From contig NZ_WBXN01000004.1 in assembly GCF_008973465.1 (NCBI RefSeq), positions 3,574,501-3,638,500 of the forward strand: a DNA stretch of 64,000 nt, written 5' to 3'. The notes below the pieces were generated by a model. It was not told where the DNA came from, made no database searches, and worked only from the letters and a program-made list of their open reading frames with translations. Source of the DNA: Streptomyces sp. SS1-1 (lineage in GTDB: Bacteria > Actinomycetota > Actinomycetes > Streptomycetales > Streptomycetaceae). A program made the position numbers and the translations under genes. This document shows positions 9,378 through 17,202 of the stretch, one piece after another (positions within the stretch are counted from its first letter, which is position 1; every line of letters starts with the position of its first letter).

Positions 9378-10310
9378 ATGCCAGCGAGCTATGCCTATCT
9401 GGGCCCCGAGGGCACCTTCACCGAGGTCGCCCTGCGCACGCTTCCCGAGGCCGCGACCCGGGAGCTGATCCCGTACGTGTCCGTGCAGTCCGCGCTCGAC
9501 GCCGTGCGCGTCGGCGAGGCGGAGGCCGCGTTCGTACCGATCGAGAACTCCGTGGAAGGCGGCATCACGACCACGCTCGACGAGCTGGTCGCGGGCGCGC
9601 CGCTGATGATCTACCGCGAGGTGCTGCTGTCGATCACCTTCGCGCTGCTGGTCAGGCCGGGCACCGGGCTGTCGGACATCAAGACGGTCTCCGCTCATCC
9701 GGCGGCGCAGCCCCAGGTGCGCAACTGGCTGAAGAACAACCTCCCGGACGCCCACTGGGAGTCCGCCGCGTCGAACGCGGACGCCGCGCGTCTGGTCCAG
9801 GAGGGCCAGTACGACGCCGCCTTCGCCGGTGAGTTCGCCGCCGCCCGGTACGGCCTGGTGGCGCTGGAGACGGGGATCCACGACGCGGAGAACGCGCAGA
9901 CGCGGTTCGTGCTGGTCGGCCGGCCCGCCCGGCCCGCCGCGCCGACCGGGGCGGACAAGACGTCGGTGGTGCTGTGGCAGCGGGACGACCACCCCGGTGG
10001 GCTGCGGGACCTGCTCGGCGAGTTCGCCACCCGCGGGATCAACCTGATGCTGCTCCAGTCCCGTCCGACGGGTGCGGGCATCGGCAACTACTGCTTCTGC
10101 ATCGACGCCGAGGGACACATCTCCGACCGCCGGGTCGCGGAGGCGCTGATGGGGCTGAAGCGGATCTGTCTGCAGGTGCGGTTCCTGGGCTCGTACCCGC
10201 GGGCGGACCTGAGGCCGTCGGACGTGGAGCCGCCGCGCCTCGGGACGTCGGACGACGAGTTCGTGGCGGCGGCGGACTGGGTGGCGCGCTGCCAGGACGG
10301 GCGCTTCTGA
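9378..10310 (+). CDS. pheA: Prephenate dehydratase
   Basis: A 310-residue monofunctional prephenate dehydratase that converts prephenate to phenylpyruvate in phenylalanine synthesis. The N-terminal catalytic domain starts YLGPEGTFTEVA and ends with the active-site TRF in NAQTRFVLVG (about residue 175). A C-terminal ACT domain for allosteric phenylalanine control contains QSRPTG, the family's ESRP motif with Q for E. The ATG at 9378 follows GTGAGG. The length is normal. Downstream, a large intergenic region with DnaA boxes separates it from serS. Confidence 0.95.
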   Translation: MPASYAYLGPEGTFTEVALRTLPEAATRELIPYVSVQSALDAVRVGEAEAAFVPIENSVEGGITTTLDELVAGAPLMIYREVLLSITFALLVRPGTGLSDIKTVSAHPAAQPQVRNWLKNNLPDAHWESAASNADAARLVQEGQYDAAFAGEFAAARYGLVALETGIHDAENAQTRFVLVGRPARPAAPTGADKTSVVLWQRDDHPGGLRDLLGEFATRGINLMLLQSRPTGAGIGNYCFCIDAEGHISDRRVAEALMGLKRICLQVRFLGSYPRADLRPSDVEPPRLGTSDDEFVAAADWVARCQDGRF

Positions 10311-10385
10311 GCCACGCGGTCCTACCTGCTGATAGTCGTTATCCACAGAAGTTTTCCACAGGTCCGCTTCTCGACCTGGGGACAA

Positions 10386-10413
10386 GTCGACAGACAAGGG
10401 TAAGTCTGTCGAC
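10386..10413. repeat. 10-bp perfect inverted repeat after pheA
   Basis: GTCGACAGAC and GTCTGTCGAC are separated by eight bases, about 75 bases past the pheA stop and between the two sets of DnaA boxes. It could be the pheA terminator, although no T-run follows, or a protein-binding site. Confidence 0.5.
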
Positions 10414-10488
10414 AAATCGGTCCTCAGCGTCTCTCCGCGTCCACCTTCACGCACATCACCCTTCGTCCACCCTTTTCCCTTGCGCCAT

Positions 10489-10518
10489 CCTTTGGGGCGA
10501 CCACTTTCCCCCCAAAGG
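10489..10518. repeat. 9-bp perfect inverted repeat in the pheA-serS gap
   Basis: CCTTTGGGG and CCCCAAAGG are separated by 12 bases. It lies in an otherwise gene-free stretch of relatively low GC content. The function is unknown; a hairpin or an operator are both possible. Confidence 0.45.
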
Positions 10519-10833
10519 TACGGGTGAGGCGGGTTTGCCCTGGGAATCTTCGACGTGATCACCATGTTGCGGAGTGATCGATTCCGACATCCACAGTTCT
10601 TCCACACAGCCTGTGGATAACTTTTCGGAGCCTGGGAATGCCTGTGGACAAGAACCCCTCAAGTCCCGCTCCCCGCAAGGGAATCGAGTCAACGACCCGC
10701 CCCGCAAGTGCTTCTTCCAGGGAGCCTGTCGCACTTTATTGACACGGCTCGCAATTCCCCCATAACGCAACGTAAGCCGCGTTCCGGAATAGTGAGTCGT
10801 GGGCTCCCGCCGCGCCCCGGTAGCCTGGGGCAC

Positions 10834-12111
10834 GTGATTGACCTTCGCCTGCTCCGTGAGGACCCCGACCGAGTGCGCGCCTCGCAGCGCGCCCGTGGAG
10901 AGGACGTCGCGCTCGTCGACTCCCTCCTGTCCGCCGATGAGCGGCGCAGGTCGTCCGGCGTCCGCTTCGACGAACTCCGCGCCCAGCAGAGGCAGCTCGG
11001 CAAGCTCATCCCCAAGGCGTCCGGGGACGAGAAGGCGGAGCTGCTGAAGAAGGCGAGCCAGCTGGCCGCCGACGTCAAGGCCGCCGACGCCGAGCGCGAC
11101 GCCGCCGCGGCGGAGACCCAGGAGCTGCTGGCCAAGCTCGGCAACCTCGTGCACCCCGACGTCCCGGTCGGTGGCGAGGAGGACTTCGTCACGCTGGAGA
11201 CGCACGGCGAGATCCGTGACTTCGCGGCCGAGGGCTTCGAGCCGAAGGACCACCTGGAGCTCGGCTCCCTGCTCGGCGCGATCGACGTCGAGCGCGGCGC
11301 CAAGGTCTCCGGCTCCCGCTTCTACTTCCTCACCGGCGTCGGCGCCCTCCTGGAGTTCGCCCTGGTGAACGCGGCGATCGCCCAGGCCACAGCGGCCGGC
11401 TTCACGCCGATGCTGACGCCCGCGCTGGTGCGCCCCGAGTCGATGGCCGGCACCGGCTACCTGGGACAGGACGCCGACGGCGTCTACTTCCTGGAGAAGG
11501 ACAACCTCTACCTGGTGGGCACCTCCGAGGTCGCCATCGCCTCCTACCACCGCGACGAGATCCTCGACGCCGACCAGCTGCCCCTGCGGTACGCGGGCTT
11601 CTCGCCCTGCTTCCGCCGTGAGGCCGGCTCGCACGGCAAGGACACCCGGGGCATCTTCCGCGTCCACCAGTTCGACAAGGTGGAGATGTTCTCCTTCGTC
11701 GACCCGGCGGACAGCCAGGCCGAGCACCGGCGCCTGCTGGAGTGGGAGAAGCAGTGGCTGACGTCGCTGGAGCTGCCGTTCCGCGTCATCGACGTCGCCT
11801 CGGGCGACCTGGGCTCGTCGGCGTCCCGCAAGTTCGACTGCGAGGCGTGGATCCCGACGCAGGGCAAGTACCGCGAGCTGACGTCCACGTCGGACTGCAC
11901 CGAGTTCCAGTCGCGCCGCCTGTCGATCCGCGTCCGTGACGGCAAGCAGGTCAAGCCGCTCGCCACGCTCAACGGCACCCTGTGCGCCGTCCCGCGCACG
12001 ATCGTGGCCCTGCTGGAGAACCACCAGCAGGCCGACGGCTCCGTCCGGGTCCCCGAGGTCCTGCGCCCGTACCTGGGCGGCCGCGAGGTCCTGGAGCCGG
12101 TGGCCAAGTGA
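10834..12111 (+). CDS. serS: Seryl-tRNA synthetase
   Basis: A 425-residue class II synthetase, the usual length. The N-terminal coiled-coil tRNA-binding arm covers about residues 30-110. Motif 2 is seen in FSPCFRREAGSHGKDTRG and motif 3 in LNGTLCAVPRTIVALLENHQ. The start is a GTG (VIDLRLLRED) at 10834, the conserved family N-terminus; no strong Shine-Dalgarno precedes it, so a leaderless transcript is possible. Its stop overlaps the GTG of the next HAD gene. An atypical tRNA-Ser-like gene lies about 0.9 kb downstream on the other strand. Confidence 0.96.
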   Translation: MIDLRLLREDPDRVRASQRARGEDVALVDSLLSADERRRSSGVRFDELRAQQRQLGKLIPKASGDEKAELLKKASQLAADVKAADAERDAAAAETQELLAKLGNLVHPDVPVGGEEDFVTLETHGEIRDFAAEGFEPKDHLELGSLLGAIDVERGAKVSGSRFYFLTGVGALLEFALVNAAIAQATAAGFTPMLTPALVRPESMAGTGYLGQDADGVYFLEKDNLYLVGTSEVAIASYHRDEILDADQLPLRYAGFSPCFRREAGSHGKDTRGIFRVHQFDKVEMFSFVDPADSQAEHRRLLEWEKQWLTSLELPFRVIDVASGDLGSSASRKFDCEAWIPTQGKYRELTSTSDCTEFQSRRLSIRVRDGKQVKPLATLNGTLCAVPRTIVALLENHQQADGSVRVPEVLRPYLGGREVLEPVAK

Positions 12112-12968
12112 CTGGCACCGCCTGCGCCGACGACACCGAGGGCTCCGCGGCCGGTCTTCCGGCCGGCCGCGGCGGCCTGCCGTACAAGCTGATCGCGACC
12201 GATCTGGACGGGACGCTGCTGCGCTCCGACGAGTCGGTCTCGCAGCGCACCCGTGACGCGCTCGCCGCGGCCACCGAGGCGGGTGCCGCGCACCTCGTCG
12301 TCACCGGCCGCGGTGTCCCGTGGACCCGGCACATCCTCCAGGACCTGGGATACCAGGGGCTCGCGGTGTGCGGGCAGGGCGCGCAGGTGTACCACGCCGG
12401 GGAGAACCGCCTGCTGACGTCCGTGACGCTGGACCGGCAGCTCGGGGGTGTCGCGCTGGCCAAGATCGAGGCCGAGGTCGGCCCGCTGTACCTGGCGGCG
12501 AGCCGGGACGGCCTGGACGGGGACGTGCTGGTCGGCCCGGGGTACGCGCTGACGGGCGCGCTGCCCTCGACGCCGTTCACGGACGCCTCCGACCTGTGGA
12601 GCGCCCCGCTGAACAAGATCTACATACAGCATCCCGAGCTGTCGGACGACGAGCTGGCCGAGGCGGCCCGCCGGGCGGCGGGCGGCTTCGTCACGGTGGC
12701 GATGGCCGGCGAGGGCATCGTGGAGCTGCTGCCCCTGGGGCTGTCCAAGGCGACCGGGCTGTCCCTGGCGGCCCGCCGGCTCGGCGTGAAGGCCGCGGAC
12801 ACGATCGCCTTCGGCGACATGCCGAACGACATCCCGATGTTCGCGTGGGCCGCGCACGGCGTGGCCATGGCCAACGCCCACGCGGAACTCAAGGCGGTCG
12901 CGGACGAGGTGACGGCCTCCAACGAGGAGGACGGCATCGCGGTCGTCCTGGAGCGCCTGCTGGGCTGA
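12108..12968 (+). CDS. Cof-type HAD hydrolase
   Basis: A 286-residue HAD superfamily IIB phosphatase. Motif I is IATDLDGTLLRSD near residue 28, and motif IV is IAFGDMPNDIPMF near the C-terminus, with a typical Cof cap between. Members dephosphorylate sugar phosphates or flavin and thiamine intermediates; the substrate cannot be read from sequence. The GTG start overlaps the serS stop, so it is co-transcribed. A paralogue is encoded at 21251 with the same motifs. Confidence 0.9.
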   Translation: MTGTACADDTEGSAAGLPAGRGGLPYKLIATDLDGTLLRSDESVSQRTRDALAAATEAGAAHLVVTGRGVPWTRHILQDLGYQGLAVCGQGAQVYHAGENRLLTSVTLDRQLGGVALAKIEAEVGPLYLAASRDGLDGDVLVGPGYALTGALPSTPFTDASDLWSAPLNKIYIQHPELSDDELAEAARRAAGGFVTVAMAGEGIVELLPLGLSKATGLSLAARRLGVKAADTIAFGDMPNDIPMFAWAAHGVAMANAHAELKAVADEVTASNEEDGIAVVLERLLG

Positions 12969-13000
12969 GCCCCGTGGGCGTTCGTGCGCGTGTCTCTTGA

Positions 13001-13084
<84 letters not shown>

Positions 13085-13344
13085 GGGTGGGCGGCCCACG
13101 CGAGAGCGACATCGCGTGCTCGAAGCGGCCGCCCCGGGCGGCTCCCCTGCGGAAGCGGGCTCGACGGTGGGGTAACTACACCGGAACCCGCCGCGGGACG
13201 CCCTGACGGGAGCTGAACGGACTGTCGTGCAGGGACATCGCTCAGCTCCTCTCCCAGACGGTGGCGCCGGACCCGGCCGGCGCCCTCGGCACAACCATGG
13301 TGCCGGGACGCCGACTTGGGCGCCACCGAATAAACCGGGTGCGC

Positions 13345-14064
13345 TCACTCCTCGCCGGCGAGGGTCAGGGAGCGCAGCTTCTGGCCGGCGTACCAGGTGG
13401 CCAGCACGGTCACCAGCGCCAGCAGCACCGTGGCCGTCGTCAGACCGACGTCCGAGGTGACCATCTCGCCGCCGGCGACCTTCTCCGCCACCGCCAGCGA
13501 CCACTGCTGGACGCTCAGGGTGCGCGCGCCCGGCACCAGGGAGCCGAACAGCGCCTCCCAGACGAGCGCGTAGACGAGGCCGAACACCACGGCGTGCCGG
13601 GACACCGTGCCGAGGAGCAGGAACAGCGCGGCGTAGGCGATGGAGGCGACGAGCGCGGCCACCGTGTAGGCGACGGCGATCTGCTGGCCGTTGCCGTTGA
13701 GGACGAAGCCCGCGACGAACGTCGGCAGCGCCGAGAACACCATGGTCACGGCGATCGCCACGATCAGTTTGGTGAAGATGATCGTGGGCCGCTTCACCGG
13801 CTTGGACAGCAGGTACACCACCGAGCCGTCGTCGATCTCCGGGCCGATGGCACCGGTGCCGGCGATGACGCCGATGATCGGCACCATGGTGGCGAGCGCG
13901 AGCCCGCCGAGCAGGTCGGACGCGGTCTGGTCGTCGGCTCCCGCGAGTCCGCGGACGGCCACGGCGATCACGATGAGCAGCAGCGGCAGCGCGCCCAGGA
14001 TGAGGGCCCGGCGCCGGCCGAGCAGGGCCCGATAGGTGAGCCGGGCGACTGTGGGGTCGTACAT
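13345..14064 (-). CDS. ABC-2 type transporter permease
   Basis: A 239-residue membrane subunit with six hydrophobic segments (first at about residues 19-38), typical of ABC-2 permeases used in drug, lipid or polysaccharide export. It is the last gene of a four-gene minus-strand operon made of two ATPase/permease pairs, nine bases after its ATPase partner. The substrate is not indicated. The start ATG (MYDPTVARLTYRALLGRRR) is well placed and the N-terminal segment resembles the long N-terminus of the other permease in the operon. Confidence 0.87.
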   Translation of the reverse strand: MYDPTVARLTYRALLGRRRALILGALPLLLIVIAVAVRGLAGADDQTASDLLGGLALATMVPIIGVIAGTGAIGPEIDDGSVVYLLSKPVKRPTIIFTKLIVAIAVTMVFSALPTFVAGFVLNGNGQQIAVAYTVAALVASIAYAALFLLLGTVSRHAVVFGLVYALVWEALFGSLVPGARTLSVQQWSLAVAEKVAGGEMVTSDVGLTTATVLLALVTVLATWYAGQKLRSLTLAGEE

Positions 14065-14073
14065 TGTGGCCTC

Positions 14074-14985
14074 CTACGCCGCGACCAGATACGAGAAGAC
14101 GGACTCGAGGGACTCGTCGGACGGCGAGACCGTCAGCAGCCGGATGCCGTGGTCGCGGGCGACCCTGGGCAGCAGGGCGGTGAAGCGGCCGAAGTCGACG
14201 GCCTGGATGCGCAACGCGCCCTCCGCGAGGTCGACCTCGATGCCGGACGTGGACGGGTCGGCGATCAGCGCGGCCGCGAGGGCGCGGTCGTCGCTGGAGC
14301 GCACCAGGTAGCGATGCGGGCGGTCGGTCATCAGGCGGCGGATCTTGCGGAAGTCGCCGCTGGCCGCGTGCCGTCCGGCCACCACGACCTCGATGTGCCG
14401 GGCGAGCTGTTCGACCTCCTCGAGGATGTGGGAGGAGAACAGCACGGTGCGGCCCTCGTCGCCCATGCGGCGCAGCAGGTCCATCAGCTGCATGCGCTGG
14501 CGGGGGTCCATGCCGTTGAACGGCTCGTCGAGCAGCAGCAGCGACGGGTCGTGGACGAGGGCGCTCGCCATCTTCACGCGCTGGCGCATGCCCTTGGAGT
14601 ACGTCTGGATCTTGCGGTCCTGCGCGTACTCCATCTCGACCGTGGCGAGCGCCTTCTGGGCGGCCTTGGCGCCCAGCCCGTGCAGTTCGGCGTTGGCGAC
14701 GACGAACTCGCGGCCGGTCAGGAAGTCGTACATCGCCTCGCGTTCGGGGACGATGCCGATGTGCTTGTAGATGGCCTCGTTACGCCAGACGGGCTGCCCG
14801 TCGAGGGTGACGGTGCCCGTGGAGGGGGCGAGGAAGCCGCCCATCATGTTGATGAGGGTGGACTTCCCGGCGCCGTTCGGGCCCAGGAGGCCGGTGACGC
14901 CGGGGCCGATCGTCATGGTGATGTCGTTGACGGCGACCACGTTGCCGAACCAGCGGGAGACGTGGTCGATAGAGAGAGTGCTCAT
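14074..14985 (-). CDS. ABC transporter ATP-binding protein
   Basis: A 303-residue ATPase of the drug/ABC-2 class. Walker A is GPNGAGKST, the signature is YSKGMRQRVKMASAL and Walker B is LLLLDEPFNGMDP. A C-terminal extension of about 90 residues after the NBD is typical of the CcmA/DrrA group. It lies 51 bases downstream of the first permease and nine bases upstream of the second, so it most likely energises the permease at 13345. Confidence 0.88.
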   Translation of the reverse strand: MSTLSIDHVSRWFGNVVAVNDITMTIGPGVTGLLGPNGAGKSTLINMMGGFLAPSTGTVTLDGQPVWRNEAIYKHIGIVPEREAMYDFLTGREFVVANAELHGLGAKAAQKALATVEMEYAQDRKIQTYSKGMRQRVKMASALVHDPSLLLLDEPFNGMDPRQRMQLMDLLRRMGDEGRTVLFSSHILEEVEQLARHIEVVVAGRHAASGDFRKIRRLMTDRPHRYLVRSSDDRALAAALIADPSTSGIEVDLAEGALRIQAVDFGRFTALLPRVARDHGIRLLTVSPSDESLESVFSYLVAA

Positions 14986-15036
14986 GGGCGCAGCCCACTC
15001 CTTAGAAGGGTGGTGGCGGGAGACGGGTGGGCGTGG

Positions 15037-15969
15037 TCACAGTCCCACCTTCTTGTAGCGGCGCAGCAGGAGGCCGTAGGCGGCGGCGATCAGGCCGAGG
15101 ACGACGACGAGGTAGACGACGCCCTCCCCGGTGCTGGGGCCGACCCCGCCCGGGAACGCCGAGGTCGCGCCGAGGAAGGCGGACTGCACGCCGTCGATGA
15201 GCGTGACCGGCGAGAACAGCCCGATCCAGGCGATGGCCCCGCTGCCGCCCTCCTCGCCGAGGGTCTGCGCGTCGGCGATGGCCTGGAGCGTGGAGACCGC
15301 GCCGTAGGAGATCGTCATGACGGCGATCACGGCCGCGATGCCGAAGCCGCGGCGCGGGGTGACGGACGCGATGACCAGGCCGATGCCGGCGAACAGCAGG
15401 GACAGCAGAATCACGGAGACGAGTCCTTGTGCGAAGCCCTTGGTCTGCTCGGCGAAGTCCAGCTTGGCCAGCAACGCGCCCACGTACAGCACCAGCAGGG
15501 GAGCCGCCGTCAGGATGAACAGGGCGGAGGCCAGCGCCGCGAACTTCGCGCGGACGTAGTCGGCGGTCTCGATGGGCCGCGAGAAGTACAGCGGCACGGT
15601 CTTGAAGCGCAGGTCGCGGGAGACCGACTGGGGTGCCTGCGAGGCGACGTACAGGCTGATGACGGCCTGCATGATGATCGCGTAGCGCGTGTAGTCGACC
15701 GGCAGGTCCTTCGCCTTGGTGGCGACCGCGACGGCCACCATGATGGCCGCGGGCACGCACATCACCACGAACAGCAGCATCGGCAGCACCTTGGACTTCA
15801 CCGAGCGGCCGAGGCCGTAGGCGCCGCGCAGGGACTGCGAGTACAGCGAGCGGGTGGCGTACGAACGGCCCAGGCGGGGGCCGTCGTAGCTGCGGTAGCC
15901 GATGTTGTGGATGCGGGTCTGGTCACCCGGCTGCGGGACCGGTGTCCGTGTGGGCTGCTCAACCGCCAT
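15037..15969 (-). CDS. ABC-2 type transporter permease
   Basis: A 310-residue permease. A hydrophilic N-terminus of about 55 residues precedes at least six membrane segments. The N-terminus includes RIHNIGYRSYDGPRLGR, a stretch I associate with actinobacterial permeases of this class. Its ATG overlaps the end of the upstream ATPase by 11 bases, which indicates translational coupling and pairs it with that ATPase. The substrate is unknown. Confidence 0.87.
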   Translation of the reverse strand: MAVEQPTRTPVPQPGDQTRIHNIGYRSYDGPRLGRSYATRSLYSQSLRGAYGLGRSVKSKVLPMLLFVVMCVPAAIMVAVAVATKAKDLPVDYTRYAIIMQAVISLYVASQAPQSVSRDLRFKTVPLYFSRPIETADYVRAKFAALASALFILTAAPLLVLYVGALLAKLDFAEQTKGFAQGLVSVILLSLLFAGIGLVIASVTPRRGFGIAAVIAVMTISYGAVSTLQAIADAQTLGEEGGSGAIAWIGLFSPVTLIDGVQSAFLGATSAFPGGVGPSTGEGVVYLVVVLGLIAAAYGLLLRRYKKVGL

Positions 15970-16942
15970 GGCCGACCGCCTCCTTCCGCTGTGTGCCGGC
16001 GGTCTGCTCGCCGTCCTGGAAGACCTCGGAGATGTGGTGGCGGCGCTGCTCCATGCGGACCAGGCCGAGGCCGAGGTCGGCGACGACGTCCCGCACCAGG
16101 TCGTAGGTCCCGTCGCCCTCCGCGGTGAGCAGCAGGATGTGCCCGGCGCCGGGGAGGCCGCCGCTGCCGTCGAGGACGTCGACCCCGCGCGCGTGGAGCG
16201 CGTCGCGCACCGCGCGGGTGCCGTCCGGGTGCTCGTCGCTGTCGGTGACCTCGATGGCGAGGGTGGTGGTGGTCTGGGTGAAGTCGGTGGTGGAGCTGGA
16301 GCGCAGGAGCTTGCCGCCGTCGATGACGACGACGTGGTCGCAGGTGCGTTCGAGCTCGCCCAGCAGATGGGACGTGACCAGGACCGAGATGCCGAAGTCG
16401 GTGTGGATGCGCCGGATCAGGCCGAGCATCTCGTCGCGGCCGACCGGGTCGAGGCCGTTGGTCGGCTCGTCGAGGAAGACCAGCTGCGGGTCGTGCACGA
16501 GGGCCTGCGCGAGCTTGACGCGCTGCTTCATGCCCGTCGAGTAGCCGCCGATGGGGCGGTAGCGCTCCTCGTACAGGCCGACGTGGCGCAGGGTGTCGGC
16601 GGTGCGCTCGCGCGCGGCGGTCGGCGGCAGGCCGGACATGCGGGCCATGTGCACGACGAACTCGGTGGCCGAGACGTCGGGCGGCAGGCAGTCGTGTTCG
16701 GGCATGTAGCCGACACGCTCGCGGATGGCGGCGCCCTTGGTCGCGACGTCGAGTCCGAGCACTTCGGCACGGCCCTCGGTCGCGGGGGACAGACCCAGCA
16801 GGATCTTGATCATGGTGGACTTGCCGGCTCCATTGGCCCCGACGAGTCCGGTCACCCCGGGCCCGATGTCCATGGTCAGCCGGTCAAGCGCGGTCACCCG
16901 GGGGAACCGCTTGCTCAGGCTTTCGGTCGCGATCACAGTCAC
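15959..16942 (-). CDS. ABC transporter ATP-binding protein, first gene of the operon
   Basis: A 327-residue ATPase with Walker A GANGAGKST, signature YSTGMKQRVKLAQAL and Walker B LVFLDEPTNGLDP, plus a long C-terminal regulatory extension. The frame is open to 17071, but homology begins at VTVIATESLSKRFPRVTALDRL, so I use the GTG at 16942. No Shine-Dalgarno is visible there and a leaderless mRNA is likely. The 260 bp upstream, to the next divergent gene, hold one DnaA-like box (TTTTCCACA at 17080) and nothing else I recognise. Confidence 0.86.
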   Translation of the reverse strand: MTVIATESLSKRFPRVTALDRLTMDIGPGVTGLVGANGAGKSTMIKILLGLSPATEGRAEVLGLDVATKGAAIRERVGYMPEHDCLPPDVSATEFVVHMARMSGLPPTAARERTADTLRHVGLYEERYRPIGGYSTGMKQRVKLAQALVHDPQLVFLDEPTNGLDPVGRDEMLGLIRRIHTDFGISVLVTSHLLGELERTCDHVVVIDGGKLLRSSSTTDFTQTTTTLAIEVTDSDEHPDGTRAVRDALHARGVDVLDGSGGLPGAGHILLLTAEGDGTYDLVRDVVADLGLGLVRMEQRRHHISEVFQDGEQTAGTQRKEAVGHGG

Positions 16943-17202
16943 ACCACGAAGGTAGTGACCCGCGCCACGCCGGTCGTCAGCCCGCAGAGCTGTTTCGGGG
17001 TCAGCCTCCAGGACTACGCGGCCCTGGGGATCACCCTGAGGTCCAAGGCGCCGAGCCCCGATTTTCCCCAAGGCGCGGCTTTTCCACAGGCTCGGGCGGC
17101 GCCATTGACGCGATCTCCAACAGATGTCAGATTCGCCGGTGTCACGTTACGGGCACGTACGGCGACCGGAGACGCGGGGACCGGGTGCGGGGCGGAGGAG
17201 AA

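Larger units (their letters stand above)
10339..10651. promoter_or_regulatory. Cluster of DnaA boxes between pheA and serS
   Basis: The 523-bp gap contains three exact DnaA boxes: TTATCCACA at 10339-10347 (plus), TTATCCACA at 10612-10620 (minus) and TTGTCCACA at 10643-10651 (minus). Weaker relatives are TTTTCCACA at 10352, ACATCCACA at 10587 and TCTTCCACA at 10598. TTGTCCACA is the preferred Streptomyces box. The gap is not oriC, because dnaA and dnaN are absent. From memory a DnaA-box cluster near the serS region of S. coelicolor has been reported as affecting replication, but I cannot confirm that it is this one. Confidence 0.7.

Noticed and set aside
10311..10833. Possible oriC in the pheA-serS gap
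   Set aside because: DnaA boxes are present but dnaA and dnaN are not. Streptomyces oriC lies between those genes and contains many more boxes.
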